64,000 nucleotides of DNA from Paenibacillus polymyxa (GCF_018614975.1 NZ_JAGGNR010000008.1:558001-622000), one strand, 5' to 3'; positions 53,291 through 63,200 are shown, counted from the stretch's first letter. The notes: generated from the sequence alone by a model not told the origin. Numbers and translations: made by a program.

Positions 53291-54547
53291 TCAATCCATC
53301 GCCACAAGTTTTTGCCATAAGCGATAGAGAATCGCTTTGGCTGAACGAATGCGAACCGTCTCGCGATTACCATTAATACGCAGCTCATGAATTTCCGTCT
53401 CTTTTCCACGTTCAGCAAGAGCGATGAAGACAAGTCCGGGTGGTTTACGTTCCGAATATCCCGGTCCAGCTACACCGGTAACAGCCAGGCCAAAATCAGC
53501 ATCGCCAATCATGCGGATCTGTTCAGCAAGCACTTTTGCAACCTCAGGACTTACCGCCCCAGGTGCATCTTCACCTTCCAGATAATCATGAGGCACATTC
53601 AGCAGCTTTTCTTTAATTTCATTGGAGTAACAAACAATTCCACCTTTGAGCATTGACGCACTTCCGGGTACAGAGGTCAGACTTTGCATGACAAGCCCTC
53701 CTGTACAGCTCTCAGCAGCGCTGAGCGTCAGCCCCATGTCAGACATCATGGTTACAATCGTGTACTCTATAGGCACATCCTCGTTCGCGTAGAGATGTTC
53801 TGTCAAACGCTCCCGAATCTGGACCTCCATCGTATCCAGCTTCAGCTTCGCCTCTCCCTCACTCGCAGCCTTCGTGGAGACACGTACCGTAACTTCGCCT
53901 TCGCTCGCGTAAGGAGCAATCGTAGGGTCTGTCTGCGCGTCAATCAGATCCAATAGTCGATCTTCCAGAGCAGATTCACCAATACCTGCGAATTTGAGCA
54001 TTCGGGAATAGATCGGCATTTCTTCCGTAAGTACATGCTGGAACAGCCAAGGCTTGACTTCCTGTTCAAACATTGGAATCAGCTCTTTAGGTGGTCCAGG
54101 CATCACAACATAATATTTGTCATTGTCAGAAATCGCATTTCCTGCCGCAAGGCCCGTTTCATTGGCCAGAGGTGTGCCACCATCAATAACGATCGCCTGA
54201 CGTCGGTTATTCTCTGTCATGTCCACATTACGATCTCTGAAAAAGCTCTCAATTTTGTCCATAGCCATTCGATCTGTATGCAGTTTTCGGTTAAGAACAG
54301 CTGCCAGCGCATCCTTGGTCAGATCATCTTGAGTAGGTCCGATGCCACCGGAAAATAAAATAACGTCTGCACGGCCCTGCGCAATGCGAATAGCTTCACT
54401 AAGCCGGTTAAGGTTGTCCCCAACCACCGTTTGGAAATATACATCGATCCCCATCGCAGCCAATTCACGGGATAGGTATCTGGCATTGGTATTGACGATT
54501 TGTCCAAGCAGTAGCTCTGTGCCAACTGCAATGATTTCTGCCTTCAT
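53291..54547 (-). CDS. cinA: Competence/damage-inducible protein A
   Basis: The 418-residue protein has an N-terminal MoaB-like COG1058 domain (ELLLGQIVNTNARYLS, GIGPTQDD) and a C-terminal NMN-deamidase (PncC) domain with the conserved Ser/Thr/Lys region (SAAESCTGGLVMQSL, KGGIVCYS, GVAGPG). It recycles pyridine nucleotides and is induced with recA in competence. Order pgsA-cinA-recA is conserved. ATG with GGAGG. Confidence 0.95.
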   Translation of the reverse strand: MKAEIIAVGTELLLGQIVNTNARYLSRELAAMGIDVYFQTVVGDNLNRLSEAIRIAQGRADVILFSGGIGPTQDDLTKDALAAVLNRKLHTDRMAMDKIESFFRDRNVDMTENNRRQAIVIDGGTPLANETGLAAGNAISDNDKYYVVMPGPPKELIPMFEQEVKPWLFQHVLTEEMPIYSRMLKFAGIGESALEDRLLDLIDAQTDPTIAPYASEGEVTVRVSTKAASEGEAKLKLDTMEVQIRERLTEHLYANEDVPIEYTIVTMMSDMGLTLSAAESCTGGLVMQSLTSVPGSASMLKGGIVCYSNEIKEKLLNVPHDYLEGEDAPGAVSPEVAKVLAEQIRMIGDADFGLAVTGVAGPGYSERKPPGLVFIALAERGKETEIHELRINGNRETVRIRSAKAILYRLWQKLVAMD

Positions 54548-54582
54548 TGAGCATCCTCCTGTACACGTGGTGAGTGATCAAA

Positions 54583-54609
54583 GGGCAATAGGATAATTTC
54601 CTATTGCCC
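54583..54609 (-). terminator. Hairpin between pgsA and cinA
   Basis: GGGCAATAGG pairs with CCTATTGCCC, with a short T run (CCCTTTG) on the minus strand. Weak terminator; may reduce transcription into cinA. Confidence 0.55.
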
Positions 54610-54654
54610 CTGACCCAATGCTTCCTTCATGATTACCCATTTAAGAACAAACCA

Positions 54655-55242
54655 TTATGCTTTTGTGAAATGAAGCAAATTTTTGTTTTTGATAAAGTAA
54701 TCGATACCCGACCAGATGGTAATAAGCGCTGCTGCCCATACTGCGATAATATCGACGTGAATACCCGTGTATGAAAAAGGGAAATTGTTCAACAGCAACA
54801 GCACAATCGCCACAATCTGCACTACAGTCTTCAGCTTGCCCCAAGCACTGGCGGCAACAACCGAACCATCCAGCAATGCAATTTGACGCAAGCCGGTGAC
54901 TGCAAATTCACGACTAATAATAACAACTGCAATCCAGGAATCCAGCTTGCCCATCTCCACAAGCGAGATCAAAACTGCAGTAACCAGCAGCTTGTCTGCG
55001 AGTGGATCGAGCAGTTTTCCCAGATTGGTAACCATGTTATTTTTCCGCGCAAGGTATCCGTCAATTCCATCTGTGCTTGCGGCGATGATAAAAATAACAG
55101 CAGCAATCAGTTGATTATACGGAAGCGAAAAGCTTCCAAGCTGCAACGGCTCTGGATAAAATGGAAAATCCACGAGCAGGAACACCATCAAAAAAGGGAT
55201 TAAGCAAATTCGTGCAAGCGTAATCCGGTTGGGTAAATTCAC
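54655..55242 (-). CDS. pgsA: CDP-diacylglycerol-glycerol-3-phosphate 3-phosphatidyltransferase
   Basis: The 195-residue protein has the CDP-alcohol phosphotransferase motif DGIDGYLARKNNMVTNLGKLLD and DPLADK, i.e. D-x2-D-G-x2-A-R-x8-G-x3-D-x3-D, with several membrane segments. It makes phosphatidylglycerophosphate for anionic phospholipids. The GTG at 55242 (VNLPNRITLARI) follows GAGGGAGGG. A strong promoter lies about 260 bases upstream. Confidence 0.95.
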   Translation of the reverse strand: MNLPNRITLARICLIPFLMVFLLVDFPFYPEPLQLGSFSLPYNQLIAAVIFIIAASTDGIDGYLARKNNMVTNLGKLLDPLADKLLVTAVLISLVEMGKLDSWIAVVIISREFAVTGLRQIALLDGSVVAASAWGKLKTVVQIVAIVLLLLNNFPFSYTGIHVDIIAVWAAALITIWSGIDYFIKNKNLLHFTKA

Positions 55243-55505
55243 AAGACGCCCTCCCTCATATCCTCCATTACTCCAAACAATCATCATAATCCCGTTATCA
55301 TCATCCGGAACATGAAATGTACAGTTTCAATGTCAATCCATATTAACATGGTCCCACTATGTAGAAACGCAAAAAATAAAGTCAACCGCCCAAAAGCAAA
55401 ACCGCTTTAAACGTTCCGGTGACTTCCAGAAGATGTACTGCTTTTCACAAAGTCAGCAAACGATGAGGACTGGACTTGATGCATGACTGCCAGCAATGCA
55501 CACTT

Positions 55506-55534
55506 AGTATAATATACGCCCAATACCGTGTCAA
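55506..55534 (-). promoter_or_regulatory. Strong SigA-type promoter upstream of pgsA
   Basis: TTGACA (55534-55529), a 17-base spacer and TATACT (55511-55506) on the minus strand. It would give a pgsA message with a leader of about 255 bases. Confidence 0.8.
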
Positions 55535-55562
55535 AAAACACTCTTGCTACAAAAAGGCCATA

Positions 55563-56054
55563 TTACTTGAAATTTGTATATTGCAAATCCAGAGGTAGGT
55601 TCGCACCATTTAGCAGCTGCATGACAGCTTGCAAATCATTTTTACTCTTACCAGTTACCCGAAGTTGGTCTCCCTGAATCTGACTCTTCACCTTCATCTT
55701 GGAATCCCGAATCAGGATATTGATTTTCTTGGCGATGTCCTGATCAATCCCCTGTTTAAAGTTCAAACGCTGGCGGACTGTACCAGAAGACGCTGGCTCT
55801 ACCTTTGCGTAATCAATGTTTTTCAATGGTAGACCACGCTTCGCCATTTTGGATTGCAGCACGTCAATGACGGCCTTGAGTTTGGTCTCATCATCAGATA
55901 CGATCGTTAACGCATCCTTATCCAGTTTCAAGCTGCTCTTGCTGCCCTTGAAGTCATAACGAGTGCCAATTTCCTTCTCGGTTTGTGTAACGGCATTTGT
56001 CAGTTCTTGCAAGTCCATTTTGGACACGATATCAAATGAATTTTCTGAACTCAA
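55563..56054 (-). CDS. yajQ: YajQ family nucleotide-binding protein
   Basis: The 163-residue protein is the full YajQ length: SSENSFDIVSKMDLQELTNAV at the start, KSKSSLKLDKDALTIVSDDE-like middle and GKSKNDLQAVMQLL near the end. Members bind nucleotides (cyclic di-GMP in some proteobacteria) and nucleic acid; the role here is unknown. Start TTG at 56054 follows AAAGGGTGA; the longer frame is not supported. Confidence 0.92.
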   Translation of the reverse strand: MSSENSFDIVSKMDLQELTNAVTQTEKEIGTRYDFKGSKSSLKLDKDALTIVSDDETKLKAVIDVLQSKMAKRGLPLKNIDYAKVEPASSGTVRQRLNFKQGIDQDIAKKINILIRDSKMKVKSQIQGDQLRVTGKSKNDLQAVMQLLNGANLPLDLQYTNFK

Positions 56055-56209
56055 ACCAGTCACCCTTTCAGTTAATCGTATGTACTGTAACATTATAGAG
56101 GATACCTTAAGCAAAAGTCTAATTTCAAACCATTTTGTAGAAAGAAAAAAGCATTTTTGGCTTCCACTTGAAGTGGCTGCCAAAAATGCTTGCTGGTCCA
56201 GCTTCCAAC

Positions 56210-56374
56210 CTAATAACGGCTGCGGTTGGGCTGTCTGAACATATCGAGCACACCCAAAAGTACATGTGCAAGTCCAAAACCCAATATTCCGTAACCCCAA
56301 GCACTTGGAGTCAGGTAATAACCCAGGAGGCTGACAATGATCCCTAAACCTGTTACGATCCAGCTGACTGTCAC
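56210..56374 (-). CDS. Small membrane protein (54 residues)
   Basis: The product begins MTVSWIVTGLGIIVSLLGYYL and has two hydrophobic segments around a short polar turn (TPSAWGYG), then FRQPNRSRY. Small two-helix membrane proteins of this type follow rodZ in related genomes by memory only. GTG start six bases after GAGGTGG is preferred; ATG at 56380 is too close to it. Function unknown. Confidence 0.55.
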   Translation of the reverse strand: MTVSWIVTGLGIIVSLLGYYLTPSAWGYGILGFGLAHVLLGVLDMFRQPNRSRY

Positions 56375-56447
56375 AGCCATCCACCTCACTTCACCAAAAG
56401 TTAACTGCAAGTTAAGACACGATTATTGTCTCCTGCAGTTGACCCGG

Positions 56448-57452
56448 TTATTCGCTACCAGTGGTACCTCCTGTACCGTCCGTTGATCCATTTTCAACAC
56501 CTGTGGAAGAAGTAGTGTCTTCACCAAGTTTCAAACGGATCCGATTGGTCGCCTTGCCATCCGTTACAACTTGCCCGCCAACCTCAATCGTGGTCGCTGC
56601 AGCGTAACCAGACTTAATATACATGCCTGCACTATCAAGCTCAAAGGTATAGCTGTCACCTTCGGCTGTGTTGCCATACTCCAACTTCTCTCCACTGGAG
56701 TTTTCGCCTTTGTACACTTCCAGCCAGCTATGACCTGTTGCTTTGATTGTAACCGTTACAGGTTGCCCTGCACTACCGTTAACTTTAAAGTTCGTAATAT
56801 TTCCTGATTTCCCGTCTTCTGCAACACTAACATTAGACGGTGAATTGTCAGTTGGTTCTTTCTCAGTTTCATCCGTCTGTCCTTCCGTGTCTGTACCGCC
56901 ACCGTTACCACCAGCGTCGCCCTCACCAGTACCGTCAGTACCTGAATCTGTCGCAGGCGGATTAGATGCCTGTCCGTTGTCGGCAGGTGGATCCGGTTTG
57001 TCCTCAGGCTGTTGTTGACTGTCTGTAATTTTGACCTGATCAAGACCCGGATTATCTGATTCATCACCATTGTTATACACCACGTATACATACAACAGTA
57101 CTACGATCAAAACAGGGAATGTCCACATCAGCGCGACAGACATCCACCGATTACTACGCTCAACCGGACGGCTGGAACGCTTCTGAATAACCGGTTCCAT
57201 CGTTGCTTCCGTCTCTTCTTCGGGTACGTCTTTTTTGTGTCCCTCCAGCAGCTCATCAGGGTTCAGTCCCACGGTCTCCGCATAGGTTTTGATGAAAGCA
57301 CGCACATAGAAGCTACCCGGCAGCACTTTATAGTCTCCTGCTTCTATGGCCTCCAGATACCTCTTGCGAATTTTTGTCATTTCCTGTACATCGTCAAGAC
57401 TCATCCCTTTTTGCAGCCGGGCCTCCCTTAACTGCTGACCCAGTTCAGACAT
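56448..57452 (-). CDS. rodZ: Cytoskeletal protein RodZ
   Basis: The 334-residue protein has a Cro/C1-like HTH (residues 1-70: LGQQLREARLQKGMSLDDVQEMTKIRKRYLEAIE), a single membrane segment (about 107-127), a long Pro/Ser/Thr/Gly/Asp linker (about 128-210), and a C-terminal DUF4115 domain (about 215-310). RodZ anchors MreB and shapes the rod. It is the YmfM counterpart in the conserved order. Confidence 0.93.
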   Translation of the reverse strand: MSELGQQLREARLQKGMSLDDVQEMTKIRKRYLEAIEAGDYKVLPGSFYVRAFIKTYAETVGLNPDELLEGHKKDVPEEETEATMEPVIQKRSSRPVERSNRWMSVALMWTFPVLIVVLLYVYVVYNNGDESDNPGLDQVKITDSQQQPEDKPDPPADNGQASNPPATDSGTDGTGEGDAGGNGGGTDTEGQTDETEKEPTDNSPSNVSVAEDGKSGNITNFKVNGSAGQPVTVTIKATGHSWLEVYKGENSSGEKLEYGNTAEGDSYTFELDSAGMYIKSGYAAATTIEVGGQVVTDGKATNRIRLKLGEDTTSSTGVENGSTDGTGGTTGSE

Positions 57453-57518
57453 GCCATCTCCTCCTTATGTTTATCTCTTGAGTTGTTGCTAATCTATTCC
57501 ATGATTCCGTACGGTTCC

Positions 57519-58286
57519 TTACAATTCGTCGGTGTAGCTAGCCGTAAACGTATCATAAATAATCTCTTCATTCGGAATGTTACGCAATTCAATAATAATA
57601 TCAAAATCATTAAAATCATATTCGGATTCCTGTACAAAAATATCCGGATGTTCAATAACTTTGGTACTAGGCATGGACATAATATCCTGCAACAGGTTGT
57701 AATGCCGCTCACTGGAACGAATCGTACTTACAATTCCGTCAATGATGAAGACATTGTTCGGGTTCAATTCGTCTTCGGACATTTGACTCCTTATCGTCTG
57801 ACGAAGAAGTGTAGAGGAAACAAACGTCCATCGCTTCATTGCACATACGCTGCCCGCAATAATGGACTCCGTTTTGCCAACACGAGGCATTCCGCGCAAA
57901 CCGATGACCTGATTGCCTTCCCTCTTAAATACTTCACCCAAAAAGTCCACAAGTAACCCAAGTTCATCTCGTGTGAAACGAAATGTCTTGCGATCATCCG
58001 AGTCACGGTCAATGTATCTGCCATGACGTACGGCCAAAATATCCACCAATTTAGGTTGCCGCAAAGCCGATACGGTGATGCTGTTTACTTTGCCAAGCAT
58101 TTCACCAAGCAAACGGATTTTTTCATCATCATCCGATTCAAGCAGCATGCCTCGAGTTTTGCCTTCAACACCGTTAATGGTCAATATATTCACTTCAAGC
58201 ATCCCCAGCATAGAGGCAATATCGCCTAACAAACCGGGTCTGTTCTTATGTATTTTATATTCCATGTACCATTGTTTAGATTCCAT
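57519..58286 (-). CDS. ymfK: YmfK-type DUF3388 protein
   Basis: The 255-residue protein has an ACT-like N-terminus (WYMEYKIHKNRPGLLGDIASMLGMLEVNILTINGVEG) and a C-terminal P-loop-like part with GLRGMPRVGKTES. This matches YmfK/DUF3388 of Bacillus. The function is unknown; the Walker A suggests NTP binding. The ATG at 58286 follows GGGGTG. Conserved position between rodZ and ymfJ. Confidence 0.88.
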   Translation of the reverse strand: MESKQWYMEYKIHKNRPGLLGDIASMLGMLEVNILTINGVEGKTRGMLLESDDDEKIRLLGEMLGKVNSITVSALRQPKLVDILAVRHGRYIDRDSDDRKTFRFTRDELGLLVDFLGEVFKREGNQVIGLRGMPRVGKTESIIAGSVCAMKRWTFVSSTLLRQTIRSQMSEDELNPNNVFIIDGIVSTIRSSERHYNLLQDIMSMPSTKVIEHPDIFVQESEYDFNDFDIIIELRNIPNEEIIYDTFTASYTDEL

Positions 58287-58483
58287 TTCAACACCCCGTA
58301 ATGCATTATTCCCCATTATTCGACAGCAACAGAACGTGTCCACTGGACAACAATCTGAGACATCTTCTAAAAATGGGTCACGTTAATGATATATAAAATG
58401 AAAATGAATTACAAGAACAGCTCTGTAATCCGTTTGTAATCATTAGAGAAAAGCCCCCTTGCGGGAGCTCTTCATCTGTAATC

Positions 58484-58747
58484 TTATGCGTTTTGTTTGG
58501 CCAATTTGACCATCAGGCACGCAATCGTACGACGCTCATCTGCATCGCCGACATCCCATAACTCTTTCAATGCCCGGTTGGAATGGTTCGCCGGATCGAC
58601 TTTTTCATCAAGGAAGTCGCCGATTTCATACGCAAGTTTGTTGATGGTTTCTTCACTCATTCCCATCTTCTCTGCTTGCAGTACGCGGTCACCCAGGAAC
58701 TTCTTCCATGTGTCAAAACTGGAGAGCACTGTTTTTTCTGTTGACAT
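58484..58747 (-). CDS. ymfJ: YmfJ-type DUF3243 protein
   Basis: The 87-residue protein (MSTEKTVLSSFDTWKKFLGD, then DFLDEKVDPANHSNRALKELW) is a DUF3243 member. Function unknown. AAGGAGG before the ATG. Conserved order ymfI-ymfJ-ymfK. Confidence 0.92.
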   Translation of the reverse strand: MSTEKTVLSSFDTWKKFLGDRVLQAEKMGMSEETINKLAYEIGDFLDEKVDPANHSNRALKELWDVGDADERRTIACLMVKLAKQNA

Positions 58748-58910
58748 GATAAATCCTCCTTAGATGACGCATGAGATTTAAAATCAACAGTTGTAATATG
58801 TGCTTTCGAGACATTTTATATACGAGCATTTTGAAAAACAATCCGGAAGACGGTCGCTTCTCAGCAACCTTCACCTGTTTCGTTCACAGCCAGTAAAGTT
58901 TCTTTGCTTT

Positions 58911-59681
58911 TTACGTTAACCAACCGCCATTTGGACTGATGATCTGCCCATTGATATACCCCGATTCAGGGAGGGCCAGAAAATAAACCAGTGATGAAAT
59001 TTCATCAGGTTGAGCAAGTCTTCCTGCCGGAATTTCCTCTTCCAGCATCTTCAGTTCACTCTGATCCAGATGGTTCAGCATGGATGTCTGAACGGCGCCA
59101 GGAGCAACGGCATTTACGGTTACTCCGGAAGGTGCGAGTTCTTTCGCAAGCGCTTTGGTGAATGCATTCACCCCACCCTTGGTTGTAGAATACAGCACCT
59201 CACAAGAAGCACCAGACAGTCCCCAGATCGACGATACATTAATGATTCGGCCATACCTTTGGGAGATCATGTGAGGCATCATTTCCTGTGTACACATAAA
59301 CGTGCCTTTGAGATTAATCGCCATCACTTCATCCCAGATCTCCTCTGTAACATCAGACAACATCCCATAGTGCGAGATTCCTGCATTGTTCACAAGAATA
59401 TCTGGCATGAGATTATGTGACTCGAGCTTCTCACGCATGCGCTCAATCTGTTCCCGGCTGCGAAGATCCGCAGACACGGTCATGATTTTTCCACTGCCCT
59501 GTTCCATGCACCGTCTGGCAGCTTCATTCGCTGCTTCATGCGATTTCATATAGTGTATAACAACATTCATTCCCACTCTGGCGAAGCGTTCTGCGATAGC
59601 CGCTCCGATGCCACCGCTTGCGCCAGTTACGAGTACAGTCATTTCCCCGATTGCCTTCAATTGTCCTGTTCCCCTCTCCAT
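58911..59681 (-). CDS. ymfI: YmfI-type SDR reductase of the EF-P modification pathway
   Basis: The 256-residue SDR has VTGASGGIGAAIA, the NAG of VNNAGIS, SSIWG and YSTTK. In Bacillus, YmfI reduces the 5-aminopentanone group on elongation factor P. The order with ymfF and ymfH supports this. The start is uncertain: ATG 59681 lies just after the ymfH stop (coupling), while TTG 59660 and ATG 59642 are alternatives; the latter fits the usual N-terminus. Confidence 0.88.
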   Translation of the reverse strand: MERGTGQLKAIGEMTVLVTGASGGIGAAIAERFARVGMNVVIHYMKSHEAANEAARRCMEQGSGKIMTVSADLRSREQIERMREKLESHNLMPDILVNNAGISHYGMLSDVTEEIWDEVMAINLKGTFMCTQEMMPHMISQRYGRIINVSSIWGLSGASCEVLYSTTKGGVNAFTKALAKELAPSGVTVNAVAPGAVQTSMLNHLDQSELKMLEEEIPAGRLAQPDEISSLVYFLALPESGYINGQIISPNGGWLT

Positions 59682-59682
59682 A

Positions 59683-60963
59683 TCAAGGACTCACGACTAG
59701 CGATACAGCCAGTTGATCCCAGCGAATATGCTCTTTCAGTCTGAGATTAACATCTTCCAGTGTAATCGATTCATAGAGCGGAAGCATATTGAAAAAATCA
59801 CCGCCACTGAATTGCTGACGTGTGAATTCATGCGCAATGTTCTCCGGAGAATTGAGCATACGCAAATATCCCCCTATTTTCTTTTTCCTTGCACGTTCAA
59901 AATCCGTGGATTCGAACCCCTTTTCTACAATGGCATCCACTTCTTCACGTATACGCGCGAGCAGTTGATCCGGGTCTTTTGTATCACCACCAATGGCTGA
60001 AAACGCATATTGCGGCGAACTGTTATACTCATGTCCAAAGCTGTCCGAGATCAGATCTTCATCGTAGAGCTTCTGAAATAATCGTGTGCTTGAGCCAAAC
60101 AAAAGATCCATCATCAGCTTCGTTATCATATCTCGCCGTAACAACTGTTCTCCAGTAAGTCCAACGTCCGTCTCCTTGAATCCAAACAGACATTTGGGTA
60201 ATGAAACAGCCAGTTTCGCTTCCCTTCTGGCTTCGCCTACCTGCTCAGGCTCCGGTTCGAAGAAACGTTGAATACTCCCCTGTGGCTTATAATCCTTCTG
60301 CTCCTGGTTTGATCGAACCATATCAATGACTTCCTGTGGATCTACACCACCCACCACAAACAAGAGCATATTACTCGGGTGATAGAAGGTGTTATAACAC
60401 TCATATAACATCTCTTTGGTAATCGTACGGATGGATCCCACCGTTCCTGCAATATCGATATGCACCGGATGTTTCTGATACATGGCTTCGATCAATCCAA
60501 AATAAACACGCCAATCCGGATTATCAGCATACATGTCAATTTCCTGTCCGATAATGCCTTTTTCCTTTTCCACGTTTTGATCCGTGAAGTAAGGATTTTG
60601 CACAAAGTCGACTAATGTTTGTATATTTTCATTCACATGTTCGGTCGCTGAAAACAAATACACCGTCTGATCAAAGCTCGTAAACGCGTTAGCTGAAGCA
60701 CCATGAGATGCAAACGTGGCAAAAATATCGCCCGTTGGTTCTTCAAACATTTTATGCTCCAAGAAATGAGCAATCCCATCCGGGACCTTCACTTCTTCCT
60801 GCCCTTCAACCTGAAAATGATTATCCACCGATCCATATTTGGTTGCAAACGTAGCATACGTTTTCTGGAATCCCGGTTTAGGCAAAATATAGACATGCAG
60901 TCCGTTATCCATTACTTCGTAATATAGTGTCTCCTGCAAATGCTCATACCGAATGCTCTCCAC
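59683..60963 (-). CDS. ymfH: YmfH-type M16 metallopeptidase (active subunit)
   Basis: The 426-residue protein has the inverted zinc motif HFLEH (residues about 67-71) and a downstream E-K-G-I-I-G-Q-E with the third ligand Glu. It is the active partner of an M16 pair; YmfF next door is the inactive one. In Bacillus the pair is linked to the same conserved region. GTG start with GGAGG. Confidence 0.92.
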   Translation of the reverse strand: MESIRYEHLQETLYYEVMDNGLHVYILPKPGFQKTYATFATKYGSVDNHFQVEGQEEVKVPDGIAHFLEHKMFEEPTGDIFATFASHGASANAFTSFDQTVYLFSATEHVNENIQTLVDFVQNPYFTDQNVEKEKGIIGQEIDMYADNPDWRVYFGLIEAMYQKHPVHIDIAGTVGSIRTITKEMLYECYNTFYHPSNMLLFVVGGVDPQEVIDMVRSNQEQKDYKPQGSIQRFFEPEPEQVGEARREAKLAVSLPKCLFGFKETDVGLTGEQLLRRDMITKLMMDLLFGSSTRLFQKLYDEDLISDSFGHEYNSSPQYAFSAIGGDTKDPDQLLARIREEVDAIVEKGFESTDFERARKKKIGGYLRMLNSPENIAHEFTRQQFSGGDFFNMLPLYESITLEDVNLRLKEHIRWDQLAVSLVVSP

Positions 60964-60966
60964 CGA

Positions 60967-62247
60967 TTATTCCTCCCTCTCGTCCCGCAAGAAATAAATC
61001 GTATCCAGACGGAATTGTTCTGCCGCCTCACGCACATCTTCCTTGCTAATATGTTCTACCTGAGCCAACAGTTCCTCAGCCGTTCTTTCTTTGCCAGACA
61101 ACTGTCGATTGAAGTCATAAGCGATCATCTCAAAAGCAGAATCCTGCATTTCCTTAAGCAGGTTACGGATCATTGCTTTGGTCTGGGACATTTCCAGATC
61201 ACTGATTGTGCCGCTTTTCATTTCTTCCAGCTGCTGTTTGATGATCGTGACAGCCTTCTCATAATTAGGGATTTCAATCCCGGATTGAATCGTTGCAATG
61301 CCCTTATGTCCGTCATATCGCGAAGACGCGTAATACGCCAGACTTTCTTTTTCACGAACATTTACAAACAGTTTGGAATGAGGATAACCACCGAGAATCC
61401 CGTTGTACATTAGTGCTGCGGCATACTGAGGATCTCCATAAGTGATAGATGTGCGGAGTCCCATATTGAGTTTTCCCTGACTCACATTCAGTCGCTCAAC
61501 AACGGTCTCTACTTCCTTATCTCCTCGAACCGCTGCCTGTGTCTGGTAATCGGAGGAGGACGTTCGATCTACATTGAAATGACGCTGAACAAGGTTCTCC
61601 ACCTCCTCCAGTGTCGTATCCCCTACCACGTACAGATCCATACTCGCCTGTTGCAGCCACTCCTGATAAGACGCAGTCAGTGTGTCAGGCTCAATTCCGG
61701 GCAGATCCTTTCGCTCACCCAGTGGGTGAAGACGGTACGGCTCATTCTTGCACATTTCCTCGATACTGCGTTCAGCGGCATAGCGCATTTTATCGTTCAC
61801 GATGGACTCCAGCTTTTTACGAACAGTCTCTCGCTCTGCTTGTACATAAGACGTCCTGAAATGTCCATTCTCCTGTGCAGGTCGTGTAAGAACCTCTCCC
61901 AGGAAGGCAAATGAACGATCCAGTAGCTGTTCATCCCCTCCAACAAAGGAATCATTAATGGTATCCATTCGGAACTGTACAATCTGGTAATCCCCGCGTT
62001 TATAAACGTCAAAACCAAAACCTGCTCCATACAGATGCTCCAGTTGCTCACGAAATTGCGTTGTTTCCGGATAGGACTCCGTACCCCGTCGCAGAACAAA
62101 AGGTGTCAACGCTACTTTGGTTACTGTATCTTCCCGTAAGGGAACTCCTGCATATAGCGATATTGCAAACGTTTTAAAACGTTTAGTCGGAAGCACATGT
62201 ATACGAAACTTTCTCTTATTGCCTCGTTCGAATCCTGATGTATTCAA
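60967..62247 (-). CDS. ymfF: YmfF-type M16 peptidase-like subunit (inactive)
   Basis: The 426-residue protein has the M16 fold but lacks HxxEH: the region reads FVLRRGTESYPET. Such proteins pair with the active subunit and help bind substrate. TTG start with AAAGGGG. It ends three bases before ymfH begins, so the two are coupled. Confidence 0.92.
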   Translation of the reverse strand: MNTSGFERGNKRKFRIHVLPTKRFKTFAISLYAGVPLREDTVTKVALTPFVLRRGTESYPETTQFREQLEHLYGAGFGFDVYKRGDYQIVQFRMDTINDSFVGGDEQLLDRSFAFLGEVLTRPAQENGHFRTSYVQAERETVRKKLESIVNDKMRYAAERSIEEMCKNEPYRLHPLGERKDLPGIEPDTLTASYQEWLQQASMDLYVVGDTTLEEVENLVQRHFNVDRTSSSDYQTQAAVRGDKEVETVVERLNVSQGKLNMGLRTSITYGDPQYAAALMYNGILGGYPHSKLFVNVREKESLAYYASSRYDGHKGIATIQSGIEIPNYEKAVTIIKQQLEEMKSGTISDLEMSQTKAMIRNLLKEMQDSAFEMIAYDFNRQLSGKERTAEELLAQVEHISKEDVREAAEQFRLDTIYFLRDEREE

Positions 62248-62331
62248 ATGTCAAAACCCCTTTACGGCGTCATTTATCGTGCAATATTGAAGCTTAAACG
62301 TAACAACCATTTTAACCCATTCAAAAGGCAA

Positions 62332-62366
62332 GAAGCAACCGAAGTCACGCCTTCTGGTTGCTTCCA
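62332..62366 (-). terminator. Terminator of sleB
   Basis: GAAGCAACC pairs with GGTTGCTTC on the minus strand, followed by a moderately T-rich stretch (TTGCCTTTTG). Confidence 0.7.
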
Positions 62367-62372
62367 ACATCA

Positions 62373-63200
62373 TCACATACAAAAGATATGCTGTCCGATT
62401 GTTTTCACTTGTGGGCGGGTCCAGATCCATTTGGATGTTGCTGTCCTCGGATTAAAATAATAGAGGCATCCACCGGATGGATCCCAACCATTCAATGCCT
62501 GTTCCACTGCCTTTTTGGCCTGTTCATTCGGTTCCAGATAGATCTGACCATCGGCAACAGCAGTAAATGCACGCGGCTGGAAAATTACGCCGGAAGGGGT
62601 ATTCGGGAAACTTGGTGCTCTAACCCGATTCAGAATGACCGCTGCTACTGCAACTTGGCCTTCGAACGGTTCCCCCCGGGCCTCGCCATACACAGCGTTA
62701 GCCATAATCTTGAGTTCATTCTCTGAGAGACCGAGTGCATTGGCAGATCCCATGTTGTCTTGCTTTTTGTCTGCTGAGTTGTTGCTGCCCCCACCCTTAC
62801 CTGCGGAACCCTTGTGTAATGGTGGTTCTGTTGGCGACCATTTGGTTGAGGCATTATACAGCTTTAACTTGGTTTTGGCACCAACCACACCATCTGCCTT
62901 CATGCCAAACTCGGATTGAAACCATTTGACGGATTTCAGCGTGCTGCTGCCAAAATTACTGTCGATTTTACCTTTGTAAAATCCCAGGTACTTCAGACGC
63001 CCCTGAAGCTCATATACATCCTGACCGTAACTTCCATATTTCACTGTATTGCTGCTAAACGTAGGCAAGGCCTTTTCTTCCACCTGCGGGGTACGCTCGG
63101 CTGAACTTTCAGTTGCTGTATTCCCAGGAAGCAAATAACGAATTCCCAATGCGGATATCAGCAAAATAGCAGTGAAAAGCCATAGGTTCATTTTTCGCAT
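62373..63200 (-). CDS. sleB: Spore cortex-lytic enzyme SleB-like
   Basis: The 275-residue protein has an N-terminal membrane/signal segment (LWLFTAILLISALGIRYLLP), a peptidoglycan-binding domain (YGSYGQDVYELQGRLKYLGF), a Ser/Gly/Lys linker and a C-terminal hydrolase_2/SleB domain (IMANAVYGEARGEPFEGQVAVAAVILNRV) with the catalytic Glu. It hydrolyses cortex peptidoglycan at germination. A TTG three bases upstream is an alternative start. Confidence 0.92.
   Translation of the reverse strand: MRKMNLWLFTAILLISALGIRYLLPGNTATESSAERTPQVEEKALPTFSSNTVKYGSYGQDVYELQGRLKYLGFYKGKIDSNFGSSTLKSVKWFQSEFGMKADGVVGAKTKLKLYNASTKWSPTEPPLHKGSAGKGGGSNNSADKKQDNMGSANALGLSENELKIMANAVYGEARGEPFEGQVAVAAVILNRVRAPSFPNTPSGVIFQPRAFTAVADGQIYLEPNEQAKKAVEQALNGWDPSGGCLYYFNPRTATSKWIWTRPQVKTIGQHIFCM

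Noticed and set aside
55563..56384. Long form of the YajQ gene (273 codons)
   Set aside because: The N-terminal 110 codons have no family similarity and overlap the small membrane gene; TTG at 56054 has a proper site and gives the usual 163 residues.
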